From Lachnospiraceae bacterium (lineage in GTDB: Bacteria; Bacillota; Clostridia; Lachnospirales; Lachnospiraceae): a DNA stretch of 57,527 bases. A program made the position numbers and the translations under genes. Below are positions 16,496-24,804 of the stretch, piece after piece; the first letter of the stretch is position 1, and each line of letters starts with the position of its first letter. The stretch is from positions 1 through 57,527 of the forward strand of contig JAFZRY010000018.1 of assembly GCA_017619615.1 (NCBI GenBank), read 5' to 3'. The notes under the pieces are model-generated. The model saw only the letters and a list, made by a program, of their open reading frames with translations. It made no database searches and was not told the DNA's origin.

Positions 16496-17461
16496 ATGAA
16501 AGCAGACCTCAGCAGCACGGAGGCAGAGAAACCCATGAGTAAGATCGAGATCAGAAAAACCAGCATCACTGCGCTTGACACGGACGCCGTCGTCAACGCC
16601 GCGAACGAAGGCCTGTGGGCCGGCGGCGGGGTCTGCGGCGCCATCTTCCGCGCGGCCGGGCACCGGCGGCTGCAGGCGGCCTGCGATACAATCGGGCACT
16701 GCGATACCGGCTCCGCTGTGATCACGCCCGGCTTTGACCTCAAGGCGAAATATATCATCCACGCGGTCGGCCCGGTCTGGCGGGGCGGCCGGCACGGCGA
16801 GCCGGAGCAGCTCTACGGCGCGTATTACAGATCGCTGGAACTGGCTGCGGAAAACGGCTGCCGCTCGGTCGGCTTCCCGCTGATCTCCGCCGGGATCTTC
16901 GGCTATCCGCTCGAAGACGCCTGGCGCGTAGCGGTGAAGGCATGCGGGGATTTCCTGGATCAGCACCGGAACGTATCCCTGGACATCGTGTTTGCCGTAC
17001 TGGACGACGCGATCCTGAAAGCCGGCCGCAAAGCCCTGCGGAACAGCAGCGCCTCCCGCTATAAGATCGCGGAAAGGTCCGACTGGAAACGGCTCGACAT
17101 GCCGGAACAGCACGACACCTTCCTCCTCCGGCGGCCGTTTACGGCACAGGAAACGGCAGCGCTCCGCCGCGGGCACATCCCGCAGGAAATGGAGGACAAA
17201 TGGTTCTGGTTCATGGAGGGCGATACGCTTTTCGCGCACCGCAGCTGGACGGGCGTCTGCATCTACCGCATCGATCTCGGGCCGGACGGCGAACACACCG
17301 TGACTGTCAACCGGGATCCGGAACAGTACAAATGCACCAGTGCGGAAGAGGACGCTCAGCAGCTGAACAGCCTGCTGGACTGGTGGACCCAAGAGCCCTA
17401 CGATTATTATCAGGAATGGCTTGCCGAGACCGCGGACGCGTTAAATAAATGCGGGAAATAA
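16496..17461 (+). CDS. macro domain protein with extra C-terminal domain
   Basis: A 321-residue protein from the ATG at 16496, chosen for its GGGAGGG site nine bases upstream. Residues about 14-180 form a macro domain: DAVVNAANEGLWAGGGVCGA is the ADP-ribose-binding loop and FPLISAGIFGYP the second phosphate loop, as in O-acetyl-ADP-ribose deacetylases and ADP-ribosyl hydrolases. Residues about 195-321 form a second domain with DKWFWFMEGDTLFAHRSWTG, a motif I recall as a conserved stand-alone or macro-linked module of unknown activity. This suggests a two-part enzyme or a reader-eraser of ADP-ribose marks. It appears monocistronic. Confidence 0.78.
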   Translation: MKADLSSTEAEKPMSKIEIRKTSITALDTDAVVNAANEGLWAGGGVCGAIFRAAGHRRLQAACDTIGHCDTGSAVITPGFDLKAKYIIHAVGPVWRGGRHGEPEQLYGAYYRSLELAAENGCRSVGFPLISAGIFGYPLEDAWRVAVKACGDFLDQHRNVSLDIVFAVLDDAILKAGRKALRNSSASRYKIAERSDWKRLDMPEQHDTFLLRRPFTAQETAALRRGHIPQEMEDKWFWFMEGDTLFAHRSWTGVCIYRIDLGPDGEHTVTVNRDPEQYKCTSAEEDAQQLNSLLDWWTQEPYDYYQEWLAETADALNKCGK

Positions 17462-17581
17462 TACGGCCGGCTGACTGAAATACTACAGAACGGCGCTGTT
17501 TTGCTTCTTTCAAACGGCGCCGTTTTGTGTTATGATTTTTATTGTGAAACGTATATGTCCGCTACCGGAAAGGAGTTTGTG

Positions 17582-18781
17582 ATGCAGAAATTCGTTTACT
17601 ATGCCCCGACCGAGATCGTGTTCGGGCCCGGCACCGAGCTGCGCGCTGCGGAACTCGTGAAGAAGTACGGCGGAAGCCGCGTCCTGGTGATCTACGGCGG
17701 GCATTCCGCCAAAAAAAGCGGCCTGATCGACCGCGTGATCGGCAATCTGAAAGAAAACGGCCTGGAAGCGCTGGCGATGGGCGGCGTCGTGCCGAACCCG
17801 CTGGTCTCCACGGCGAAGGAAATGGTGAAAGCCGGGCTGGAATTCGGCGCGGACTTCATCCTGGGCGTCGGCGGCGGCAGCGTGATGGACACGTCCAAGG
17901 GCGTGGCGCACGCGATCGCAAGCCCGGAGCATGACATCTGGGATTTCTGGACCGGCACGAAAGTGACGAAGAGCCTGCCCGTCGGCGCCATCCTGACCAT
18001 CTCGGCCGCCGGCAGCGAGACCAGCAACTCCGCCGTGCTGACCAACGACCTGCAGACGCCGCCCACGAAGCGCGGCATCAATACGGACTTCAACCGTTGC
18101 AAGTTCGCGATCATGAACCCGGAACTGACCATGACGCTGCCGAAGTTCCAGATCGGCGCCGGCGCCGCGGACATCTTCATGCACACCTCCGAGCGCTATT
18201 TTGCGGCCATCCTGGGCAATCACCTGACGGACGAGATCGCGGAAGGCCTGTTCCGCGACATCATCTTCTACGGCCCGCACGGCGTGCAGGATCCGACGGA
18301 TTATGAGGCGATGAGCGAGATCATGTGGTGCGGCAGCGTGTCCCACGTCGGCCTGACCGGCATCGGCTCCAAGGGCGACACCCCCCGCGACGGCGACTGG
18401 GCCTGCCACCAGCTCGGCATGGCCATCTCCGCCCTCTACGACTCCACCCACGGCGCCACCCTGACCGCCGTCTGGGCCGCCTGGAGCCGCTACGTCAAGG
18501 ACGCGAACGTCGCCCGCTTCGCGCAGTTCGCCCGCAAAGTCTACGGCGTCGCCGAGCCCGACGACGAAAAGGCCGCCGAGGAAGGCATCCTCCTCACCAA
18601 CGCGTTCTTCCGCAGCCTCGGCATGCCGCTGTCCCTGACCGAACTGCTCGGCCACGAACCCACCGACGCGGAGATCGAAGCCATCGCCACCGAATGCACC
18701 TACGGCAAAAAGCGCACGATCGGCTCGTTCAAATCCCTCGCGTATGACGACATCGTCGCGATCTACAAGGCCTGCCGGTAA
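17582..18781 (+). CDS. iron-containing alcohol dehydrogenase (butanol dehydrogenase-like)
   Basis: A 399-residue group III alcohol dehydrogenase. GGGSVMDTSKG (about 98-108) is the NAD(P)-binding loop; conserved Asp and His metal ligands appear in GAADIFMHTSER and in the STHGATL region. The start at 17582 has AAGGAG seven bases upstream; the frame extends 27 codons further up but without a site. It resembles BdhA/YqdH-type enzymes that reduce aldehydes to alcohols during fermentation. A TGT-TATGAT extended -10 lies at about 17527-17535. It is followed by a dispersed palindromic repeat and a terminator. Confidence 0.88.
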   Translation: MQKFVYYAPTEIVFGPGTELRAAELVKKYGGSRVLVIYGGHSAKKSGLIDRVIGNLKENGLEALAMGGVVPNPLVSTAKEMVKAGLEFGADFILGVGGGSVMDTSKGVAHAIASPEHDIWDFWTGTKVTKSLPVGAILTISAAGSETSNSAVLTNDLQTPPTKRGINTDFNRCKFAIMNPELTMTLPKFQIGAGAADIFMHTSERYFAAILGNHLTDEIAEGLFRDIIFYGPHGVQDPTDYEAMSEIMWCGSVSHVGLTGIGSKGDTPRDGDWACHQLGMAISALYDSTHGATLTAVWAAWSRYVKDANVARFAQFARKVYGVAEPDDEKAAEEGILLTNAFFRSLGMPLSLTELLGHEPTDAEIEAIATECTYGKKRTIGSFKSLAYDDIVAIYKACR

Positions 18782-18788
18782 AACAGTA

Positions 18789-18841
18789 CCACTAAGGGAC
18801 GGTTCTTTCTGGCAGTGCCAATAGGAACCGTCCCTCAGTGG
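18789..18841. repeat. palindromic dispersed repeat (GGGACGGTTC family)
   Basis: CCACTAAGGGACGGTTC and GAACCGTCCCTCAGTGG are near-perfect inverted arms around an 18-base centre. The core GGGACGGTTCTTTC recurs at 51711-51724 and, inverted, at 53880-53893. Elements like this are seen in many Clostridia and behave like REP/MITE-type sequences. Confidence 0.65.
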
Positions 18842-18853
18842 CCTCAACTAAAG

Positions 18854-18883
18854 AACTCCCCCGGATCTCCGGGGGAGTTTTTT
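18854..18883. terminator. bidirectional terminator
   Basis: AACTCCCCCGG pairs with CCGGGGGAGTT around a four-base loop, with T-run and A-run flanks. It separates the convergent alcohol dehydrogenase and SGNH hydrolase genes. Confidence 0.85.
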
Positions 18884-19568
18884 ATATCCGGTACAGCGCC
18901 TGTTCCACATACGGCGTCAGCCACTCCAGGTGGCCGGCGCGGGATGGGTGGACGTCGTCGACCATGTACAGGGCGATCTGCTCTTCGGAGAGGGTGCGGA
19001 ACGCCTCGTCGCTCCACATATCGATCACGGGAACGCCCCATTTGGCGGCGATCCGGTGCAGCAGCGCGACCATCGCCGCATAACCGTCAGCGGCGCGCGG
19101 GCACGTGTAAAATACGACCGGGCAGCGCCATCTCCTCCGTGCGTACGCGATGATAAATTCGATCGCGCCGGCGACCGTCCCCGTGTCGAATGCCTTCTCC
19201 TCAAACCCGTCCGCGATCTCCCCGAGCGGTTTACCCAGCCGCGCGTCGTTCGTCGACAGCTGGCAGATGAACAGGTCCGCCCGCGGATCCTCCAGACGCT
19301 TCATCCGCGCCACATAGGAATCCGGCCCGCCGTCGGCCAGCGTGGTCCCGGAGACCGCCTCCTTCGTCACGGTGCAGCGGTCCCGCGCCGCGATGTAATC
19401 CGCGAACGAATTCCGCAGCGCGCACGCCCCCCGCGTCACGGAGGAGCCCAGAAAAATCAGGTGTTTCCCGGCCAGCGGGCTGTTCTCCAGCGGCGTCACG
19501 TTTTCCGGTGCGTACTGCGGCGCGTTGCCGGGCAGGGATAAATAATAAGCGCTTCCGGTCTGCGTCAT
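18882..19568 (-). CDS. SGNH/GDSL hydrolase
   Basis: A 228-residue serine esterase of the SGNH family. Block I is IFLGSSVTRG (likely nucleophile Ser43), block III is QLSTNDAR, and block V is D204-x-x-H207 in DDVHPSRAGH. It has no signal peptide, so it is probably cytoplasmic. Its ATG directly abuts the stop codon of the upstream FAD oxidoreductase gene (TAAATG), which indicates translational coupling in the three-gene operon 22387-18882. The substrate is unknown; a deacylation linked to the glycerol-3-phosphate-like oxidation genes is a guess. Confidence 0.82.
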   Translation of the reverse strand: MTQTGSAYYLSLPGNAPQYAPENVTPLENSPLAGKHLIFLGSSVTRGACALRNSFADYIAARDRCTVTKEAVSGTTLADGGPDSYVARMKRLEDPRADLFICQLSTNDARLGKPLGEIADGFEEKAFDTGTVAGAIEFIIAYARRRWRCPVVFYTCPRAADGYAAMVALLHRIAAKWGVPVIDMWSDEAFRTLSEEQIALYMVDDVHPSRAGHLEWLTPYVEQALYRI

Positions 19569-20942
19569 TTACAGCACGTCCTCTCCCGCCAGCATGCGGA
19601 CGGTCACGCCGCCGGCTTCCAGCTCCGCCAGGCAGTCGCCCAGACGGATGGGCGGCCGGACGCAGCAAGCCTTCAGCCGTCTGGCCGCTTCCTGCAGGTC
19701 ATCCCGCGGGATGGCCCGGTCGCTGCGCACGCTGACCAGCGGAACGGGGCCGCCTTCGACCCGCAGCGTCGTCGTAAGGGTCCGCATCGGGCGGATCCGC
19801 TCCTGTTCCGCGAAGGACAGGCCGCGGGGACAGCGGTTGCCGCTGACCGCCCCGGTTTCGGGATCGATCACGATCTGACAGCCGTTCGGGCAGATCGGGC
19901 ACGTCACGCTCCCGGGCGCCGGCAGACCCTTTACCATGCCGGAGCTCTCGCGGTCGTTCCAGGTCCGGAGCGGCTCGCCCTGCACGAAATGCGCCGCGTT
20001 CTCCCCGGCCAGCGTCCCCTGGTTGGACACGTAATCGGCCAGGTCCATCACTTTGCGGCAGTTCCCGCAGGCGAAAACGCCGGGGAGGTTCGTCATCAGA
20101 TATTCGTCCGTCAGCGCGCCGCGGCCCTTCTCGTCCACGGCCACGCCGGCGGTCAGCGCCACCTCGTTTTCAGGGATCAGCCCCACGGACAGCACCAGCG
20201 CGTCGCAGGGAACGGTCCACGCCCGGCCGGGGATCGGCCGCATCGCGTCGTCCACCGGGCTGACTTCCACGGCTTCCAGCTTCCGCTTGCCGATGATATT
20301 CGAAACGGTATGCGAAGTATAAAGCGGGATCCCGAAATCATACAGGCACTGGCTGATGTTCCGCGCCAGCCCGCCGGGCTCCTTCATCACTTCCAGGACC
20401 GCCTCCACGTGTGCGCCTTCCAGCGTGAGACGGCGGGCCATGATCAGGCCGATGTCGCCGCTGCCCAGAATCACGACGCGCTTCCCGCAGAGGATGTTCC
20501 GCACGTTGACGAAATTCTGCAGCACACCCGCGGTGAAAATGCCGGCCGGACGGCTTCCGGGCACCGAAATAGCCCCGCGCGTCCGCTCCCGGCACCCGGT
20601 CGCCAGTACGATGCTGCCCGCCTGGAATTCAACCAGCCCGTCCTTCCCCTGCGCCAGCAGCGTCCGCTGCGCCGTCATGCTGACCGCCTGCAGCCCCAGC
20701 CGCAGCGTCACGCCGGCCGCTTCGGCCTCCGCCAACGCCTTCGCCGCATACTCCGGCCCGCTGATCGACGCGCCGTAGCGGATCAGCCCGAAGCCGTCAT
20801 GGATGCACTGATTCAGGATCCCGCCGGCCCGGACGTCCCGGTCTATCAAAACAGCCCGTTCCGCCCCGGCTTTTTTCGCCGCCGCGGCCGCCGCCAGCCC
20901 GCCGGGGCCGGCGCCAAGCACCAAAACGTCGCACCGTTCCAT
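19569..20942 (-). CDS. FAD-dependent oxidoreductase fused to DUF1667
   Basis: A 457-residue two-part protein. Residues 1-330 are a pyridine nucleotide-disulfide-type FAD/NAD(P) oxidoreductase, with GAGPGGLAAA at 10-19 and GSGDIGLIMAR as the second dinucleotide loop. Residues about 344-457 are a DUF1667 domain with CPICPNGC and NRCPRG (Cys348, 351, 355, 371), likely metal- or Fe-S-binding. In many Clostridia and Thermotoga, GlpA-like, this oxidoreductase and DUF1667 are three separate genes; here the last two are fused. The ATG at 20942 shares one base with the preceding TGA. It probably forms a complex with the upstream GlpA-like subunit. Confidence 0.85.
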   Translation of the reverse strand: MERCDVLVLGAGPGGLAAAAAAKKAGAERAVLIDRDVRAGGILNQCIHDGFGLIRYGASISGPEYAAKALAEAEAAGVTLRLGLQAVSMTAQRTLLAQGKDGLVEFQAGSIVLATGCRERTRGAISVPGSRPAGIFTAGVLQNFVNVRNILCGKRVVILGSGDIGLIMARRLTLEGAHVEAVLEVMKEPGGLARNISQCLYDFGIPLYTSHTVSNIIGKRKLEAVEVSPVDDAMRPIPGRAWTVPCDALVLSVGLIPENEVALTAGVAVDEKGRGALTDEYLMTNLPGVFACGNCRKVMDLADYVSNQGTLAGENAAHFVQGEPLRTWNDRESSGMVKGLPAPGSVTCPICPNGCQIVIDPETGAVSGNRCPRGLSFAEQERIRPMRTLTTTLRVEGGPVPLVSVRSDRAIPRDDLQEAARRLKACCVRPPIRLGDCLAELEAGGVTVRMLAGEDVL

Positions 20943-22387
20943 CACTTCACCTCCCCGGAGAACATCTCGCTCCCCGGTCCGCGCAGCGTGACCTCCTCCG
21001 GCCGCATCCCGTATTCGCGCACCAGCATGTCCACGATCCGGTTCAGGCAGTACCCGCCGTTGCACCGCCCGGTGGTCGCCCACGCGCGGTATTTCACCGC
21101 GGACAGGCTCCGTGCGCCCAGCGGGTTTTCGATCGCCTGCCGGATCTCCGCCTTCGTCACGCGCCGGCAGCGGCACACGATCTCGCCGTACTCCGGGTCC
21201 TCCCGGATCAGCCGCTCCTGCTCCTCCCGCGCCAGCTTCGCGAACACCGGCGGGAAGCGGTGCGTCCGCACGGCGTTCTCTTTTTTAACCAGCGGAAGCC
21301 TCTGCCCGACCATCTCCCGCACCATCAGCGCGATCGGTCGCGACGCGGTCAGCCCCGGCGACTCGATCCCGACCAAGTTGATCAGCCCCGGGCAATCCTC
21401 CTCTTCCCTGATCACGAAATCCCGGTAGCCGCCCTCGTTTTCCGGCGCCAGCTTCGCCCGGATCCCGCTGTAATTTCCTATAACATACCGCCTTTTCAGC
21501 GTCGGCAGCAGCGCCTGCGCCTCCTGCCACAGCTTGTCCATGACCGGAGGCGTGCACGCGTAATCGTCCGCCTCATCGATATACTCCGCGCTCGGCCCCA
21601 CGATGATATTCCCGTGTACCGTCGGCGTCAGATGCACGCCCAGCCCGCCGATCCCCGCCTTCAGCGCGGGATACACCGGCATCTGCAGCAGCTCCTCCGC
21701 CACCTCGTCCAGAATGAAATACTCGCCCCGGCAGGGGTAGATGTGATAATCGTTCACGCCCGCCATCGCGCTGACCTTATCCGCGTACAGCCCGGCGGAA
21801 TTGATCAGCACACGACAGCGGTATTCGCCCTTCCCGGTCGTGACCGTGAACCCGCCGTCTTCCCGCCGGATCCCCGTCACTTCCTCCTCAAAGCGGAACT
21901 CTGCGCCGTTCTCCGCCGCGTTTTCCGCCATCGCAATGCAATATTTGAACGGATCCAGGATCGCCGTCTCCGGACTGTAAAAGCCGCCGATGCCGCCCAC
22001 GCCCGGGACCATCCGCTCCAGCTCCTCTTTCCCGATCAGCCGCAGCCCGCGGGTCCCGTTCGCCTCGCCCTGCGCCTTCAGCTTCCGCAGGATCTCCATA
22101 TCCTCCTCATCGAAAGCTACCAGCGCCTTCCCGGTCTTCCGGTACGGCACGTCCAGCTCGCGGCACAGCGCCTCCATCCCCCGGCTGCCCTCCACGCAGA
22201 GCCGCGCCATCAGGCTCCCCGGCCGGTTATTGAACCCCGCATGCACCACGGCGGAATTGCGGCCGGTCGTTCCCGCCGCTACGTCGCACTCTTTTTCCAG
22301 GACCAGCATGTCCAGCCGCGTAAACGCCAGCTCCCGCGCGATCGTACACCCGACCGCGCCCGCGCCTATGATGATCACGTCTTTCAT
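20942..22387 (-). CDS. GlpA-like FAD oxidoreductase with BFD-type [2Fe-2S] domain
   Basis: A 481-residue protein. The N-terminal dinucleotide fold (IIIGAGAVG, residues 6-13) and DAO-type FAD domain match anaerobic glycerol-3-phosphate dehydrogenase/L-2-hydroxyglutarate oxidase-like enzymes. The C-terminus has a BFD-type cluster site, CRCRRVTKAEI and CNGGYC (Cys405, 407, 442, 447). Likely role: oxidation of glycerol-3-phosphate or a related 2-hydroxy compound. AAGGAG precedes the ATG at 22387; the longer upstream frame has no site. It is the first gene of an overlapping operon with the FAD-DUF1667 fusion and an SGNH hydrolase. Confidence 0.85.
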   Translation of the reverse strand: MKDVIIIGAGAVGCTIARELAFTRLDMLVLEKECDVAAGTTGRNSAVVHAGFNNRPGSLMARLCVEGSRGMEALCRELDVPYRKTGKALVAFDEEDMEILRKLKAQGEANGTRGLRLIGKEELERMVPGVGGIGGFYSPETAILDPFKYCIAMAENAAENGAEFRFEEEVTGIRREDGGFTVTTGKGEYRCRVLINSAGLYADKVSAMAGVNDYHIYPCRGEYFILDEVAEELLQMPVYPALKAGIGGLGVHLTPTVHGNIIVGPSAEYIDEADDYACTPPVMDKLWQEAQALLPTLKRRYVIGNYSGIRAKLAPENEGGYRDFVIREEEDCPGLINLVGIESPGLTASRPIALMVREMVGQRLPLVKKENAVRTHRFPPVFAKLAREEQERLIREDPEYGEIVCRCRRVTKAEIRQAIENPLGARSLSAVKYRAWATTGRCNGGYCLNRIVDMLVREYGMRPEEVTLRGPGSEMFSGEVK

Positions 22388-22490
22388 GTTCCGCTCCTTC
22401 AAAGCAAAGTCCGCTGAAGAATCTCTGACAGTAATAAGATAGCACAAAAACGGAAGAAGCAAAAGAACTCTTCCGATTAATCCTGGCTTA

Positions 22491-22499
22491 TGATATAAT
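22491..22499 (+). promoter_or_regulatory. extended -10 promoter of the CARF-nuclease gene
   Basis: TGA-TATAAT, 68 bp before the chosen ATG. The -35 position (TTCCGA) is weak, which an extended -10 compensates. Confidence 0.5.
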
Positions 22500-22566
22500 A
22501 AAAAACACAAAAGAGAAACATCGTCCGATAATGAACCGAAAACCGCCGGGAAGGAAGGTCTGCCCC

Positions 22567-23829
22567 ATGACCCTGATCGAATTCTTTGAAAGCAGCATCG
22601 TCGAAAACATCTGCACCAGCATCGCCCACGCGCCGGACCGCGTCATTCTGATCGGAGAGCAGAACAAACTGCTGCAGAAGCACGCGAAGCGGTACCGGGA
22701 ATTCTTCCTGGAGCACGGGTATGACATCGAGTTCCTGTGGCGGTCCGTTGACAAGAACAAAGTGGAGACCATCATCAAAGCCCTCGAGGCGATCTTCGAG
22801 GAATACCCGGACTCGATCATCGACGTGACCGGCGGGGCGGATCTGTACCTTTTCTCGGCCGGTGTTTTCTGCGAACGGTACCGGGACAGAAACGTGCAGG
22901 TGCATTATATCAATATCCGCAGCGGCGCCACGTACGACTGCGATCTGGACGGTGAGAAGATCATCGAAAACAACCCGCTGCAGTTTTCCGTGGATGACAA
23001 TATCCGGCTGTACGGCGGAAAAATCGTGTACGACGACGAAAGACCCGAAGGCACCCATCTCTGGGATCTGAATGAGGACTTCAAGCGGGATATCCGCGCG
23101 ATGTGGGAGATCTGCCGCGAAGACCGCGGCCTGTGGAACTGGCAGATGGAAGTGCTCGGGGCCGCCGAACTGTTCCGGGATCCATCGAAGGGTCCGCTGG
23201 AGACCGTAGCCCCGCGGAGCAACGTATCCACCCACATGGAGCACAGCGGTTACAACGGGTACCTGTTCCGCTTCAGCCTGATCAAAAAACTGATCGGGGC
23301 CGGCCTGATCCTCCCGTCCTTCGAATTCGACAACTCCCGCCCGATCCGCATCGAATACAAAAACGAGCAGGTCAAACGATGCCTGACCAAAAGCGGACAG
23401 ATCCTGGAAATGATCGTCTATCTCGCCGCGTGCGAAGCCCGGGAAAAGAACGGGCTCCCGACTTACAACGACGTGATGACCGGCGTGTTCATCGACTGGG
23501 ACGGCGACATCCATACGGAAGATTCGTATCACGACGCGGAAAACGAAGTGGACGTGATCCTGATGCGCGGTATGGTCCCGATCTTCGTTTCCTGTAAAAA
23601 TGGCGGCGTCAGCGTTCAGGAACTGTACAAGCTGCAGAGCGTCGCGAACAAATTCGGCGGCAAATACGCAAAAAAGGTCCTCATCGCTCCCGCGCTGAAA
23701 GGACATGAAAACGAAACCGCCCTCCGCGAGCGTTGCCGCGACATGCAGATCCAGATCATCGACGACATTGAAAACTGGGACGAGACCCGGCTGTTCAACG
23801 CCATCAAAACGCTCTGGTCCTCGAACTGA
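22567..23829 (+). CDS. Card1/Can2-like CARF-domain nuclease (DUF1887)
   Basis: A 420-residue protein with the Card1/Can2 layout. Residues 1-150 form a CARF-like Rossmann domain: VILIGEQNK (27-34) and SIIDVTGGADLYLFSAGVF (83-101), where DVTGG corresponds to the ligand-contacting loop. Residues about 170-265 form a winged-helix-like middle. Residues about 275-400 form a PD-(D/E)xK nuclease: E281, E327-V-D329 and K344 in VSCKNG, followed by the helix QELYKLQSVANKFGG. Characterised relatives are switched on by cyclic tetra-adenylate from type III CRISPR complexes and cut single- or double-stranded DNA/RNA. No cas10, csm/cmr or array is in this window. GGAAGGAAGG precedes the ATG at 22567; an ATG at 22531 lacks a site. 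An MmcQ-EVE gene starts 19 bp downstream. Confidence 0.82.
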   Translation: MTLIEFFESSIVENICTSIAHAPDRVILIGEQNKLLQKHAKRYREFFLEHGYDIEFLWRSVDKNKVETIIKALEAIFEEYPDSIIDVTGGADLYLFSAGVFCERYRDRNVQVHYINIRSGATYDCDLDGEKIIENNPLQFSVDDNIRLYGGKIVYDDERPEGTHLWDLNEDFKRDIRAMWEICREDRGLWNWQMEVLGAAELFRDPSKGPLETVAPRSNVSTHMEHSGYNGYLFRFSLIKKLIGAGLILPSFEFDNSRPIRIEYKNEQVKRCLTKSGQILEMIVYLAACEAREKNGLPTYNDVMTGVFIDWDGDIHTEDSYHDAENEVDVILMRGMVPIFVSCKNGGVSVQELYKLQSVANKFGGKYAKKVLIAPALKGHENETALRERCRDMQIQIIDDIENWDETRLFNAIKTLWSSN

Positions 23830-23848
23830 TCTCTCCCGGAGGTGCACC

Positions 23849-24589
23849 ATGTGGCAGCAGGTCAAAGACTACATCCAAACCAAATATGACACCGCCCCGG
23901 AATTCCCCTGGCGCGCCTACCCGGACTATGCCGTCTTCCGCCACCGCGACAACCGCAAATGGTTCGCCCTGGTCATGGACGTCCCCGCCTCCAAACTCGG
24001 CCTCCCCGGCGACACGCCCCTCCCCGCCGTCAACCTGAAGATCGACGACGCCCTCTACCGCAGCATCCTCCTCCGCGAAAACGGCATCCTCCCGGCGTAT
24101 CACATGAACAAGCTGCACTGGATCACGGTGCTGCTGGACGGTACGGTCGCGGAAGAGCACGTGTTCGAGTTGATCGACGCAAGTTTTGAGGCGACGGCGT
24201 CCGCCGCGAAGAAGGAGAAGGCGCGGCCGGCGAAGGAATGGCTCGTGCCCGCGAATCCGAAATACTATGACATCGTGCGCGCGTTTGATGAGGCGGACAC
24301 GGTCAACTGGAAGCAGGGCGCCGGGATCCGCAAGGGCGATACCGTTTATATGTACGTGGGTGCGCCCGTGTCCGCGATTTTGTACCGGTGCCGGGTGACG
24401 GAGACCGAGATCCCGTATCATTTCGAGAGCGAGTACCTGACGATCACTGCGCTGATGACACTGAGGTTGGAGAGAAGGTACGGGAAGGAGGAGTTCACGT
24501 TTAAAAGGCTGAATGAGGAGTTCGGGATTAGAGCGGTGAGGGGGCCGAGAGGAGTGACGAATAAGTTGGGGAGTGAATTGAAAACATAA
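23849..24589 (+). CDS. MmcQ/YjbR domain fused to EVE domain
   Basis: A 246-residue protein. Residues 1-115 match the MmcQ/YjbR family, a CyaY-like fold thought to bind DNA: FPWRAYPDYAVFRHRDNRKWF, then LHWITVLLDGTV. Residues about 130-246 match an EVE/PUA-like domain: NPKYYDIVRAFDEADTVNW, then GIRKGDTVYMYVGAPVSAI. EVE domains bind modified bases and are frequent in type IV restriction and other defence proteins. It starts 19 bp after the CARF-nuclease with a CCGGAGG site, so the two are co-transcribed. The GC content of the gene drops towards its 3' end, close to the AT-rich boundary at about 24,590. Confidence 0.8.
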   Translation: MWQQVKDYIQTKYDTAPEFPWRAYPDYAVFRHRDNRKWFALVMDVPASKLGLPGDTPLPAVNLKIDDALYRSILLRENGILPAYHMNKLHWITVLLDGTVAEEHVFELIDASFEATASAAKKEKARPAKEWLVPANPKYYDIVRAFDEADTVNWKQGAGIRKGDTVYMYVGAPVSAILYRCRVTETEIPYHFESEYLTITALMTLRLERRYGKEEFTFKRLNEEFGIRAVRGPRGVTNKLGSELKT

Positions 24590-24650
24590 TCATTACTGTA
24601 TTAAAACATATGATTATAGACTATAATATGCAGAAGAGAGGAGATGGAAA

Positions 24651-24779
24651 ATGGCTAAAAGACATAAGATTACAATCCACCTAAAAAAACATGGTGTATG
24701 GTGGTGGCTTTTTATTGGTTGGTGGTGGCGCCCAATAATGTGGCTTATTATAGGTTTATTGGGTTATAGAGTAAAATAA
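24651..24779 (+). CDS. 42-residue Trp-rich membrane peptide
   Basis: A small frame with a good site (GAGGAGATGGAAA, then ATG) and a nearby TATAAT at 24622-24627. The peptide has a basic N-terminus (MAKRHKITIHLKKHG), then one hydrophobic segment with two WWW clusters (VWWWLFIGWWWRPIM, then WLIIGLLGYR). Seven of 42 residues are Trp. This fits a single-pass membrane peptide, such as a small toxin, holin-like peptide or membrane regulator. It sits directly after the CARF-nuclease/EVE pair, in AT-rich DNA, and is followed by a hairpin. No homologue is known to me. Confidence 0.5.
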   Translation: MAKRHKITIHLKKHGVWWWLFIGWWWRPIMWLIIGLLGYRVK

Positions 24780-24804
24780 TCGCCGTTTATTGTTAGTAAT
24801 TGAA

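Noticed and set aside
17499-17526. Palindrome AACGGCGCCGTT as a terminator or operator
   Set aside because: It is short, has no T-run after it, and lies just upstream of the alcohol dehydrogenase -10 without a second site. It could be an operator, but the evidence is thin.
22388-22510. Upstream extension of the GlpA-like frame
   Set aside because: The extra 41 residues precede a good AAGGAG-ATG at 22387 and the family's normal MKDVIIIGAG start; they overlap the divergent promoter region.
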